Assembly (NCBI GenBank): GCA_002709225.1
Contig: PAQH01000034.1
Coordinates: 1 to 64,000 of the forward strand
Origin: Planctomycetaceae bacterium
GTDB taxonomy: Bacteria; Planctomycetota; Planctomycetia; Pirellulales; Pirellulaceae
Direction: 5' to 3'
DNA: 64,000 nucleotides
Part shown: positions 18,005 through 26,394 of the stretch, one piece after another
How the letters are laid out: the number at the start of each line of letters is the position of its first letter
Position numbering within the stretch: the stretch's first letter is position 1
The notes under the pieces: generated by a model
Database searches by the model: none
The model's input: the letters and a program-made list of their open reading frames with translations, nothing else
Told to the model about the DNA's origin: nothing
Translations under genes and position numbers: made by a program

Positions 18005-18034
18005 ATCATAACGCACTAGAGTCCGGTGTGTCTA
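18005..18034 (-). promoter_or_regulatory. Predicted promoter of rpsU
   Basis: On the minus strand TAGACA (18034-18029) and TATGAT (18010-18005) are separated by 18 bases, each matching five of six consensus positions. The predicted transcript would start near 17998, about 45 bases before the rpsU ATG. Confidence 0.55.
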
Positions 18035-18672
18035 GGTGCCTGAACACCTATCGTCCTGAGTTTCCCTGCTGTTCTCCCAGTAGTCGCCGAGGAACAGCGG
18101 TAAGCCATGGTGTGGCTACACCGGTAGGGATCGCGTAAGTCCAATTGAGAAAACAGGTTGTGGATTGTTGATGACCCCTGAAGCGAACCCGGCGGTGATC
18201 GGTTCAGGGCCGGTAGCAGGAGGTTTTTTCCTGGCAGTGCTCTCGAATGGGTACAGCCAGCTGGTCTGCTTACTGGCACTGGCCTTTGCTGTGTGGGGCT
18301 TTCCCCCCCTCCGACTGTGCTTCCTGAGACGGTCTAGCGAACCGATCCGGTTGACTGCCGCGGACTTTTTCAGGGATCTGATTGGCTCCCGTCGCTAGCA
18401 CTCTTTAGTGTTGTTGGCGGGAGGAGAGCCCTGGGTAAAACGAGACGAGGCGTAAAACGAGACGAGAACAGTTGCGCGGGTCCCGCAGTCTTGTGAGTTG
18501 TCATGGGATGCGAATCGATTCCCACGGTGTTTCGTTGACACTGGAAGTTTGATTGACGTTGGAAATGGGACCCAGTACGCTGCCTCGTCGTTATCGACCA
18601 TCTTGCATGGATAAACGTTGACGATGTCAATGGTGAGCCATCGAGTAATTTCCAGAAAGGGAAAATAGCGTG
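18035..18672. other. Divergent spacer between rpsU and the DapA-family gene
   Basis: This spacer contains no convincing gene. The 77-codon frame at 18165-18398 has no ribosome binding site or family resemblance. A weak promoter for the plus-strand gene may be TTGACG at 18553-18558 with TACGCT at 18576-18581 (17-base spacing). A GAAAGGGAAA motif at about 18655-18664 is the ribosome binding site for the gene starting at 18673. A short duplication lies at 18435-18466. Confidence 0.4.
18435..18466. repeat. 17-bp-period direct duplication
   Basis: GTAAAACGAGACGAG occurs at 18435-18449 and again at 18452-18466, with the two bases GC between them. The repeat is exact and non-coding. Confidence 0.7.
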
Positions 18673-19629
18673 ATGAACGATGTGGCAGTTCCGCAGGTTG
18701 AGGTGGCCAAACGCGATCTATGTGGGCCCATGATTCCCGTTATCACGAACCTCCAATCCGATTTGTCGGTTGACCATGCCGCAATCCACGACAATGTTCA
18801 GGCCGACAGGGACCGCGGCATTGAGAATGGTCATGGCGTGTTTCTAGCTGGGGGTGCCGGCGGCGATTTTCCCATGCTAACGGTTGATGAGCGCAAAGCC
18901 GTGGCGCAGACGATTGTGCAGGCTGCTGACGGCCGAACACCAGTCCTCGTCGGTGCCCAAGACACCAATCCCGATGTGTGTATCGACATTGCCCGCTGGG
19001 CGGAAGAAATTGGTGCGTATGGCATCCAGCTGAGCCCAACGTATTATTACGCCTCTTCTCCAGAGGACTGTTGGCGCTTGTTTGAAGCGGTACACGGTGC
19101 CACAGAACGGCTGAGCATCATGATCTACAACACTCCGTGGGAAGGGTATGATCTGTCAATAAGTGAAATCGAACGATTGGCTGGATTGCCCCGCTGTCTT
19201 TCCTTGAAGTGGTCTTCTCCGAATACCGCTACGTATTTGCGAGTCTTGCACAAATTTTCTGGTCGGTTCGCGATTGTCGATAATCAAGGTTTGCCAGTGA
19301 TGAATCACTTGCTGGGTGGGACGGGATACATCACACATCTGGCAACGCTTTGGCCGGAGCACGATTTGGAGGTTTGGCGCCATCTCCAGAATGCGGACTA
19401 CGCCGCGGCCCAAACAAAGCTTGCGCAGGTCAATTGGCCCTGGCAGGATTTCCGCGGCAAGATGTGGGGAAGAACTGCTGCAGAAAGTCCCGTCGTCAAA
19501 GCGGGGTTGGAATTGTTGGGTCGGCCTGGAGGACCTTCTCGAGGTCCCACGCGTGAGCTGACTGCGGACGAGCGCGCGGAGTTGAGGCAGCTTCTGTTGT
19601 CGATCGGCGTACCTGGTGTTGTTTCGTAA
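18673..19629 (+). CDS. Dihydrodipicolinate synthase (DapA) family lyase
   Basis: The product has 318 residues with the TIM-barrel class I aldolase layout of the DapA/N-acetylneuraminate lyase family. The Schiff-base lysine is K179 in 'CLSLKWSS' and the catalytic Tyr is Y152 in 'IMIYNTPW'. An N-terminal 'GPMIPVITNL' and 'LAGGAGGDFPMLTVDERKAV' stand where DapA has GT..E...L. The usual GTTGE loop is replaced by GGAGGDF, so a substrate other than aspartate semialdehyde is likely; sugar-acid lyases or dehydratases of this family are the alternatives. No lysine or sialic acid genes are adjacent. The ATG at 18673 is chosen over the GTG three bases earlier. Confidence 0.82.
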   Translation: MNDVAVPQVEVAKRDLCGPMIPVITNLQSDLSVDHAAIHDNVQADRDRGIENGHGVFLAGGAGGDFPMLTVDERKAVAQTIVQAADGRTPVLVGAQDTNPDVCIDIARWAEEIGAYGIQLSPTYYYASSPEDCWRLFEAVHGATERLSIMIYNTPWEGYDLSISEIERLAGLPRCLSLKWSSPNTATYLRVLHKFSGRFAIVDNQGLPVMNHLLGGTGYITHLATLWPEHDLEVWRHLQNADYAAAQTKLAQVNWPWQDFRGKMWGRTAAESPVVKAGLELLGRPGGPSRGPTRELTADERAELRQLLLSIGVPGVVS

Positions 19630-19876
19630 GGGAATGTTGTGTGAGATGAATGTCGTTTTCTGGGAATATTCTGCCGGTTGCCCGTGCTGTTGCCGTCCGC
19701 TTCAAGGAAGACTGCATGTGCTGTCTCGTGCAATCCGTTGAGCGTCATTGGCGGTTGGCTTGTTGCCAGTCGTGTCGAACGGTAACCAAGTGCGGTATGC
19801 ACCGAGTCGTGGACGCGATCACTGACCTGATTGCTGGGTAATGCAGCGAACACAATTTGCCTGGAAGACGCCAGCC

Positions 19877-19913
19877 CCTGTGTGATTCAAGCAGCGCGCC
19901 TGTGTGATTCAAG
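19877..19913. repeat. 15-bp direct repeat next to the tRNA-Sec gene
   Basis: CCTGTGTGATTCAAG occurs at 19877-19891 and 19899-19913, a 22-base period. It ends four bases from the 3' end of the tRNA-Sec gene. The first-to-second spacing is filled by CAGCGCG. No function is evident. Confidence 0.7.
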
Positions 19914-19916
19914 AAG

Positions 19917-20013
19917 CGGAAGTGCATGGGAATCGAACCCACCAGCGACGCGGTTAACGCGCCGCCCAACGGTTTTGAAGACCGCGGCCGCCACCAGGCG
20001 TGCAAGCACTTCC
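19917..20013 (-). tRNA. selC: Selenocysteine tRNA (anticodon UCA)
   Basis: Reading the minus strand from 20013 to 19917 gives a 97-base tRNA. It has an 8-bp acceptor stem (GGAAGTGC with GCACTTCC), an extended D stem (CGCC-TGGT-GGCG), anticodon stem GCGGT/ACCGT around the loop CTTCAAA with anticodon TCA at 19978-19976, an 8-bp variable arm (GCGGCGCG with CGCGTCGC, one G-U pair) with loop TTAAC, and a T arm TGGG-TTCGATT-CCCA. The long acceptor stem, extended D stem, long variable arm and UCA anticodon are the defining features of bacterial tRNA-Sec. The discriminator is G, and CCA is not encoded. It is charged with serine, converted to selenocysteine by SelA and delivered by SelB to UGA. No sel genes are adjacent. 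Confidence 0.97.
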
Positions 20014-20368
20014 TGATCAAAGAACCTGAAGGCTGGGAGAGATGTTCATCCTTGCAAATCACCCGGTTCGAGGTTGCCTCGATTTCTTCGATCTTACTAG
20101 AACCGATGCGATATCGAAACCGGTATGTCATCCTTTGGTGATATCAATACAGGGTGTTTCAATGGCTCACGTCGCCTGGATCGGAAGCGTGATTGACTAG
20201 AATGTGATTGAAACAACTCTTCTGATCCCCTGGTGTGCAATTGCCATTTTGTTTTGAATCGTACTTGATTGCCGGTTTGATCGCAGGTGACACGGTAGGT
20301 GGGCTCGATAAACGGATTGGATGGAATCCACATTTGAACGTTCCAGGTGTTCTTGGGTGGCAATAGTG
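20014..20368. other. Divergent spacer between tRNA-Sec and the FKBP gene
   Basis: This 355-base region must carry the promoter of the tRNA-Sec gene (minus) and of the FKBP gene (plus). No clear consensus promoter, gene or repeat was found. Confidence 0.35.
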
Positions 20369-20884
20369 ATGAACATGCAGAAACGGTTCGGCAAGCGGCG
20401 GTCTACTGTGGTTCTTGGTATGGATGACAGGTTGCGATTCTGGGGCTGTGTCTTGGTCGCCTGTTGTGGCTGTCAGCCACAGGCGTCTGCTCCTGTGGCA
20501 CCTCTCCGATTTGGCCCCAATTTGGTGGACGCAGACGCGCCCAAGGAGTTTTCCACTACAGCCAGTGGCTTGCAATATCGAATTCTTCGTAAATCTGACC
20601 AGATCAAACCAACCGCAGCCGGCATCGTGGTAGTTCACTATCGCGGACGACTGTCCGATGGAACCGTGTTTGTCAACTCTTATGAAGGTGGCAAACCGCA
20701 GCAGGTCGCGCTGGGTAAAACCATTCAGGGTTGGCAGGAGGGTTTGCAGTTAATTGGCCGTGGCGGGTTGATTGATCTGAAAATTCCACCAGAGCTGGCG
20801 TATGGCGAGGCGGGGTTTGTGGATTTCTCGATTCCGCCCAATGCGGTACTGCGTTATCGCATTGAGTTGATCGATGTGAGGTGA
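20369..20884 (+). CDS. FKBP-type peptidyl-prolyl cis-trans isomerase, probable lipoprotein
   Basis: The product has about 171 residues. A hydrophobic N-terminal segment with 'LVACCGC' gives a lipobox-like site, followed by a linker. The C-terminal 110 residues form one FKBP domain: 'ASGLQYRILRKSDQIKPTAAGIVVVHYRGRLSDGTVFVNSY', 'VALGKTIQGWQEGLQLIGRGG', 'IPPELAYGEAGFVDFSIPPNAVLRYRIELIDV'. It should accelerate proline isomerisation during folding of exported proteins. The start is uncertain: ATG at 20369 gives a basic n-region, and ATG at 20420 gives a shorter signal; neither has a strong ribosome binding site. Confidence 0.85.
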   Translation: MNMQKRFGKRRSTVVLGMDDRLRFWGCVLVACCGCQPQASAPVAPLRFGPNLVDADAPKEFSTTASGLQYRILRKSDQIKPTAAGIVVVHYRGRLSDGTVFVNSYEGGKPQQVALGKTIQGWQEGLQLIGRGGLIDLKIPPELAYGEAGFVDFSIPPNAVLRYRIELIDVR

Positions 20885-21003
20885 TTGCGTGGGCATGGCA
20901 ATTACGGAAACGGTTCGCAGCCGTTGATTCCGCGCAACTTCAGCGTTGCTGATAGACGCAGGGAACTGACCGCATCTGCTGGAGTAAGGTGGCTTGTTGC
21001 GGG

Positions 21004-21031
21004 TTGGCTGGATTGACAACCATGCTAAAAT
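21004..21031 (+). promoter_or_regulatory. Possible promoter of greA
   Basis: TTGGCT (21004-21009) and TAAAAT (21026-21031) are 16 bases apart, about 95 bases before the greA start. The match is fair and no other candidate is better. Confidence 0.35.
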
Positions 21032-21128
21032 TTTTCGAGTCCGCCGTTGAGAAGACTCAAAGATCTGTGTTCAACTGGCGTTCTTTGTACGGTGCTGTTG
21101 CTTTATTGATGACTGCAGGAGAGTCTCT

Positions 21129-21608
21129 ATGTCTGACTATGTTCCCATGACACGCGATGCCTACGATAGAAAAAAGGCTGAAGTCAAAAGGATGGAACAA
21201 GATGAGGTGCCAAAGATCGCAGAGAAAATTGCAGCTGCCCGCGATGAAGGTGATTTGAAGGAAAACGCTGAGTACCATGCTCAGCGGGAGGCGATGGGGT
21301 TGCTGCAAGCAAAGATCAATCAACTGAAAACACAGCTCGTCCGGGCACAAATTATTGACCCAACCCAGGTGCCCCGCGACGAAGTCGCACTCGGCGCAAC
21401 GGTCCTGGTCAAAGATCTGGACATCGATGACGAAGAGGAGTTTACACTGGTGGGATCTGGCGATGAGGATTACGACCTTGGAAAGTACCTGATTACCAGT
21501 CCGATTGGTCAAGGGCTGCTGGGAAAAAAGGTCGGCGATAAGGTAAAGATCCCCATTCCCAAAGGTGAACTCAATCTCGAAGTTCTGGAGATCAAGTACG
21601 ACTTTTAG
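21129..21608 (+). CDS. greA: Transcription elongation factor GreA
   Basis: GreA enters the secondary channel of RNA polymerase and stimulates cleavage of backtracked RNA. The product has 159 residues, the usual size. The N-terminal coiled coil carries the catalytic tip 'AARDEGDLKENAEYHAQREA', with the acidic pair in DEGDLKENAEY. The C-terminal FKBP-like domain holds 'LGATVLVKDLDIDDEEEFTLVGSGDEDYD', 'SPIGQGLLGKKVGDKVKIPIP' and 'LEVLEIKY'. An AGGAGAG ribosome binding site precedes the ATG. It appears to be transcribed alone. Confidence 0.96.
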   Translation: MSDYVPMTRDAYDRKKAEVKRMEQDEVPKIAEKIAAARDEGDLKENAEYHAQREAMGLLQAKINQLKTQLVRAQIIDPTQVPRDEVALGATVLVKDLDIDDEEEFTLVGSGDEDYDLGKYLITSPIGQGLLGKKVGDKVKIPIPKGELNLEVLEIKYDF

Positions 21609-21776
21609 GCACTATCTGGGCACGGGCGTTTCTGGGAACAGCGGAACAAGGACGAACGACACGGGACGCATCGGGACAGGAGCAGCGTGGCGCATCAGGC
21701 CAAGAAGTGTAGGGAGTTGTGCAACGGCTGGCCGGTGCGGCGTTGAATTACTGCCCTGGCAGGAAAGCATGCTGAC

Positions 21777-24608
21777 ATGCCTGTGACTCGGAAGTTTATG
21801 GGGATAGCACGCCCGATTCTTGCATCGGTGACATCCTACCTTCTCGATCATTTCACGCGGGATCACAGCGCCGATTTATCCCAGGTCGTGGTCGTGGTCC
21901 CCGGACGTCGTGCCGGCCGGCGTTTGGTTGAACTTTTGGTGGACCAGGCCGCGGAGCGCCAGCTCACTTTACTGCTTCCCGCGATCGAAACGGTTGGTCG
22001 ATTGCCCGAGCGCTTGTATCACCCGCAGCGGCCTTTTGCCAGTGAACTTGTGCAACGGCTGGTGTGGGAGAAAGCACTATTGCAGACACCGGATCAGATC
22101 CGTGGCCGGATTATGCCGCATCCTCCAGACGTGGAAGATCGTGAAAGCTGGCAGCAGCTTGCGGAAATGTTACGGTGCCAGCACGTTGAATTGGCAGGGG
22201 AACAGCTGGATTTTGCGACTGTTGCACTCCAGGTCGCTGGTGACTCCAATCAACTTGAATCCCTCCGTTGGGAGGCTCTGGCAGATGTCCAAGATCGATT
22301 CCATCGCTTGCTCGATGATCTGGATTTGTGGGACCGGCAGACGGCGCGGCTCGTCGCTATTCGTGAAGGCGAATGCCGTCTCGAACAGGCTCTCTTTTTG
22401 GTTGGTACCGTGGATGTCAATCGGACCACCAGAGCAATGTTGGCGCAGGTGGGACAGCAGGTAACCGCATTGATCTTTGCGCCCCAATGCTGGGCAGATC
22501 GTTTTGCCGGCGATGGTTGCCTGCTTCCTGATCCATGGTCCAATGCCAAGATTCCGATTCCGGGAGATCGCATCCATGTTGTTGGTGATCCCGCGGATCA
22601 GGCAGTTTGTGTGGGCGACTGTGCAGCGCGGTTACAGGGACGTTACCGGGCGGACGAGTTGACGATAGGACTGGCCGACGAACAGCTTGTTCAACCTGTC
22701 CAACGACAATTGCAACGCTGCGGTATTGCTGCGCGTTGGGGGCCGGGAAGACCTTTGTCTGAATCTTCACCGTTTCGCCTGTTAGGGGCTTTTGCAAGTT
22801 ATCTAGCGAGCCGCCGTTTTCACGACTACGCAGCTTTGGTGCGCCATCCAGATTTGTTCGCCTGGTTATCGGCACAGGGCGCCGCCGGCGATTGGCTCTC
22901 CTTGTTGGACCGGTTTTATGAGGAACAACTTCCTTATGAGTTTGTTCCTCCGCGACGTTCCTCAGGGACGGGGCGCCAAAATCGTAAATCTGGATCCATG
23001 GAAGCCGTCGCGGCACCGGGTTCCGCTGTCGATTCCTCGTGCGAACTGGATTTAGTCTGGTCCTTAACGGAGTCTTTATTGAGCCCGTTACGAGAATCGC
23101 GCGCAGTGGACAGTTGGGCAGAAGTGCTATTGAATTTGCTGACGTCGATTTACGCGGAATGTTCTTTCGATCGCCAGGTCAGCAGTGATCGTATGAAGTT
23201 GCAAGCTTGTGAATCGCTACGTGACGGGTGCCTTGCTCTGGAGGAGGTGCCCCGTGAGCTGGCGCTGAAGGTATCTGCCGATCAAGCAATTGCCTGGGTG
23301 TTGGAATCTGCCGGGGCGTCGAGCGTTTCTCCCGGTGCAGAAGCCGCAGTCGTCGAGATGCTGGGTTGGCTGGAATTGCCCATGGACGATGCCCCTGTGC
23401 TGGTAATTGCGGGGGTCAATGAAGGCACTGTGCCTGAGTCGGTCAATTCAGATCTCTTTCTTCCCAATTCGCTTCGCCAGCGTTTGGGACTAGTTGATAA
23501 TATCCAACGGTATGCCCGAGACGCCTATGCGATCAGCGTACTGCTGGCAGTTCGCGAGGAGTTGTTTATTGTGTTGGGGCGGCGAAACGCGAATGGGGAT
23601 CCATTACTGCCTAGTCGTTTGTTATTTGCAGTAGACGACGATCAGATCGCGCAACGTACCCTGGCCTGTTTTCGGGAAAACGAACCGAGTCGAATTGAGG
23701 GCGGTTTGCACCCACCAGCGGATGGTACTGCTTCGATTTATCAGGTGCCCCATCCGGTCCCCTTGCTCGAACCCATCGAGACATTACCGGTGACCGCATT
23801 CCGCTCTTATTTGGCATGCCCGTATAGGTTTTACCTGCGGCACGTGCTCGGACTAACGTCGCTGGAAGATCGTTCTGAGGAACTTGGTGCCGCTGCCTTT
23901 GGCACATTGCTACACGAAGTGTTACGCCGTTTTGGGACTTCCTCCAGTCGTGATTCGACCGATCCCACGGCGATACAACAGACGCTAGAGGGAGCACTCG
24001 AGGAGATTTCACGGGAGCGTTTTGGGCGGAACACGCGCGCGGCGGTTGGCGTCCAATTGGAACAGATGCGAGTTCGATTGCGGGCGTTCGCGCCCCAGCA
24101 GGCAGCCTGGGCAGCCGCGGGGTGGCGGATTGACTATGTGGAGTCGCCACGAGATAAGCTGGTGTCTTCGATTGACGTGGATGGCCGCAGTTTTGGTCTG
24201 TTGGGTCGCATTGATCGAATGGATGTACATGTGGAAACGGGCCAACGTATCGTTTTTGATTACAAGTCGGGTGATCGCGCACTGAGCCCTGATCGTGCGC
24301 ATCGGCAAGCCGGGCAGTGGGTCGATCTACAGTTGCCTTTGTACCGGCATCTGGTCACCAGTCTCGCTGTCACCGATCCGGTACAGTTGGGATTCATCCT
24401 GCTGTCAAAAGACACGACGGCAGCCAGTTTTTCGTTGGCGAAATGGTCGGAGGCCGAACTGAGCGAAGCGGAGGAGGTTGCCTGCGAAGTCGTACGCAAG
24501 GTGCGCGACGAAACGTTCTGGCCACCTTCTGATGAGTTGCTGAGTTACGACGATTTTCCAGAAATCTGCGGTGTCGCACTGGCGCCACCTTCTGGCATGA
24601 GTGGCTAG
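21777..24608 (+). CDS. AddB-like exonuclease/PD-(D/E)XK nuclease family protein
   Basis: The product has 943 residues. The N-terminal 'LSQVVVVVPGRRAGRRLVELL' is in the position of the helicase-like Walker A of AddB/RexB proteins but lacks the GKT, so ATP binding is probably lost. The middle has helicase-like segments such as 'VLVIAGVNEGTVPES'. The C-terminal nuclease domain begins at 'FRSYLACPYRFYLRHVLGL' (about residue 680) and has 'FGTLLHEVLRRF', 'LLGRIDRMDVH' and 'IVFDYKSGDRAL', which supply the Asp, Asp and Lys of the active site. Such proteins work with an AddA helicase in double-strand-break repair; no addA gene is in view, and it may lie elsewhere. AGGAAAG lies 9 bases upstream of the ATG. 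The gene ends one base from the convergent oxidoreductase gene. Confidence 0.82.
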   Translation: MPVTRKFMGIARPILASVTSYLLDHFTRDHSADLSQVVVVVPGRRAGRRLVELLVDQAAERQLTLLLPAIETVGRLPERLYHPQRPFASELVQRLVWEKALLQTPDQIRGRIMPHPPDVEDRESWQQLAEMLRCQHVELAGEQLDFATVALQVAGDSNQLESLRWEALADVQDRFHRLLDDLDLWDRQTARLVAIREGECRLEQALFLVGTVDVNRTTRAMLAQVGQQVTALIFAPQCWADRFAGDGCLLPDPWSNAKIPIPGDRIHVVGDPADQAVCVGDCAARLQGRYRADELTIGLADEQLVQPVQRQLQRCGIAARWGPGRPLSESSPFRLLGAFASYLASRRFHDYAALVRHPDLFAWLSAQGAAGDWLSLLDRFYEEQLPYEFVPPRRSSGTGRQNRKSGSMEAVAAPGSAVDSSCELDLVWSLTESLLSPLRESRAVDSWAEVLLNLLTSIYAECSFDRQVSSDRMKLQACESLRDGCLALEEVPRELALKVSADQAIAWVLESAGASSVSPGAEAAVVEMLGWLELPMDDAPVLVIAGVNEGTVPESVNSDLFLPNSLRQRLGLVDNIQRYARDAYAISVLLAVREELFIVLGRRNANGDPLLPSRLLFAVDDDQIAQRTLACFRENEPSRIEGGLHPPADGTASIYQVPHPVPLLEPIETLPVTAFRSYLACPYRFYLRHVLGLTSLEDRSEELGAAAFGTLLHEVLRRFGTSSSRDSTDPTAIQQTLEGALEEISRERFGRNTRAAVGVQLEQMRVRLRAFAPQQAAWAAAGWRIDYVESPRDKLVSSIDVDGRSFGLLGRIDRMDVHVETGQRIVFDYKSGDRALSPDRAHRQAGQWVDLQLPLYRHLVTSLAVTDPVQLGFILLSKDTTAASFSLAKWSEAELSEAEEVACEVVRKVRDETFWPPSDELLSYDDFPEICGVALAPPSGMSG

Positions 24609-24609
24609 C

Positions 24610-26232
24610 TCAGTCGTCGCGTAGAATTTCCCTGGCAGCGTTCCGTCCACAGCTGCCCATGACACCACCGCCGGGGTGGCTAGCTGCGCCGCACAAATAA
24701 AGTCCTCTGACCGGGGTTCGATGGTCGGCCCAGCCAGGCACGGGTCTCATCCAAAACAACTGGTCGAGGGGCATTGCACCGTGCATGATGTTTCCACCGG
24801 TGAGGCCGAAAGTGCGCTCTAGGTCAAGTGGGCTCAATACCTGACGGTGTTCGATTGCCCCGGGAAGATTTGGCGCGTAACGCGCTAGTAAATCGATACA
24901 ACGATCGGCAAAATCCTCCTTGATGTCATCCCAGTGTTGCCGGTCGAGTTCGTAAGGCGCGTATTGAACGAACATCGACATGACGTGTTTACCGGGTGGA
25001 GCCACGGTGGAATCGACGGCAGACGGTAACGTGATTTCAAGTACAGGTTCGGTGCTGGGCCAACCGTACTTGGCGTCATCAAAGGCGCGTTCGATATAGT
25101 CCAGTGTTGGGGCGATATGGATTGTGCCCCGGTGATGTGGGCTCACTGCGGTTCCGGGTGCCGCTGTAAAGTCGGGTAATTCACCCAGTGCGATATTGAT
25201 CTTCGCTGCAGCCGAAGAGTAATCGATGCGTGCCACGCTACGACGAAAATCGTCGGGGAGTTCATGTGCCGCGACAAGTCGCTCGAACGTAACGTGGGCG
25301 TCCAGATTCGAGGCCACTACGGGGGCGGTTAGCACGCGTTTGTCTGCCAGCGCGACACCTTGTACACGCCCTTTTTCACAGAAAATCTGTGATACCTCTG
25401 CTTCGCGCCGGATTTCAACACCCAGTCCCAGGCAGGCTTTCTCTAACGCGTCTGCCAGACCACCCATACCTCCCTGTACGTAGCCCCAAATTCCACGCTC
25501 ACCGCCGGCTTCGCCCATCACGTGATGCAGCAAGACAGAACCGGTCCCGGGGTACGACGGGGACGCAAAGGCACCGATAATGGCATCGGTTGCCAGTGTG
25601 GCACGCAAGACTTCGGCCTCAAACCAGCGGCTCAAGAAAGGTCGCGCGGCGCCGGTCAGCAAATTGATAGCCTCCGGCAGATCCTCTCCCAAATCACTGA
25701 TCGACTGGTACAACTCCCACAGTTTCTTAGTATCTCGCACACGTTTGCCAACGCTGATCTTGCGGCGTGCTTTAGGCAAGGGAAGCGGATCAGGTGCTGT
25801 CTGCTCGAACAGTGGTTCCAGGCACTGGGCGATGTTTTTCAACAGTGTTTCATAACGGGGGTAGGCGTCCGCGTCACGTTGACTAAAACGAGCAATTTCC
25901 CGACAGGTCGCTTCCTGGTCCGGTCCCATTAGTAGACTGCGGCCGTCTAAAAGTGGGGTGAAGGACGACGGATTTCGCGGCAGTACCCGTAAACCGTATT
26001 GCTTGAGCTTCAAGTCCGCCATGATCTCTGGTCGAAACAGGCTGATGACATAGGCGGCCGTTGAAATTCGATAACCAGGCCAGAGTTCCTCCGTTGTCGC
26101 GCAGCCGCCGAGCACATGGCGGCGTTCGAGGACACAGACCGATTTTCCGGATTTGGCGAGATAGGCAGCAGCCACCAGGCCGTTGTGGCCACCACCGACA
26201 ATGATGCAGTCGTATTGTGTTCCTGAATTCAT
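24610..26232 (-). CDS. FAD-dependent oxidoreductase, phytoene desaturase/PYROXD2 family
   Basis: The product has 540 residues. The FAD-binding Rossmann motif is at the N-terminus ('CIIVGGGHNGLVAAAYLAKSGKSVCVLERRHVLGGCATT'), and the C-terminal FAD motif is in 'PVRGLYLCGAASHPGGGVMGSCGRNAA'. The overall pattern is that of the NAD(P)/FAD amine-oxidase/phytoene-desaturase superfamily, closest in style to PYROXD2-like proteins ('TAAYVISLFRPEIMADL', 'WGYVQGGMGGLADAL'). These act on carotenoid or other lipid-like substrates, but for this branch the reaction is not established. No carotenoid genes are nearby. The ATG at 26232 starts directly at the nucleotide-binding fold; no strong ribosome binding site is seen. 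Confidence 0.85.
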   Translation of the reverse strand: MNSGTQYDCIIVGGGHNGLVAAAYLAKSGKSVCVLERRHVLGGCATTEELWPGYRISTAAYVISLFRPEIMADLKLKQYGLRVLPRNPSSFTPLLDGRSLLMGPDQEATCREIARFSQRDADAYPRYETLLKNIAQCLEPLFEQTAPDPLPLPKARRKISVGKRVRDTKKLWELYQSISDLGEDLPEAINLLTGAARPFLSRWFEAEVLRATLATDAIIGAFASPSYPGTGSVLLHHVMGEAGGERGIWGYVQGGMGGLADALEKACLGLGVEIRREAEVSQIFCEKGRVQGVALADKRVLTAPVVASNLDAHVTFERLVAAHELPDDFRRSVARIDYSSAAAKINIALGELPDFTAAPGTAVSPHHRGTIHIAPTLDYIERAFDDAKYGWPSTEPVLEITLPSAVDSTVAPPGKHVMSMFVQYAPYELDRQHWDDIKEDFADRCIDLLARYAPNLPGAIEHRQVLSPLDLERTFGLTGGNIMHGAMPLDQLFWMRPVPGWADHRTPVRGLYLCGAASHPGGGVMGSCGRNAAREILRDD

Positions 26233-26394
26233 GGGGCGCTGATTCTAGTAGTTTGTTCGGGGCCGCAAAAGCCGTGGGCGGTTGCCGCACAGAGAGAAGT
26301 GAAAATTCACGGCGGCTGGGCCGCTCCGCATTACCGAGAATTTGACTGCGCGAACGACTTCGAGTGACCCAGTGTACTGTACTAAGTACTGCAC

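Noticed and set aside
18165-18398. Small plus-strand open frame of 77 codons in the rpsU spacer.
   Set aside because: There is no ribosome binding site and no family resemblance; it overlaps other equally short frames.
19650-19841. Cys-rich small frame between the DapA-family gene and tRNA-Sec.
   Set aside because: It has several cysteines but no ribosome binding site or known motif, so it is probably chance.
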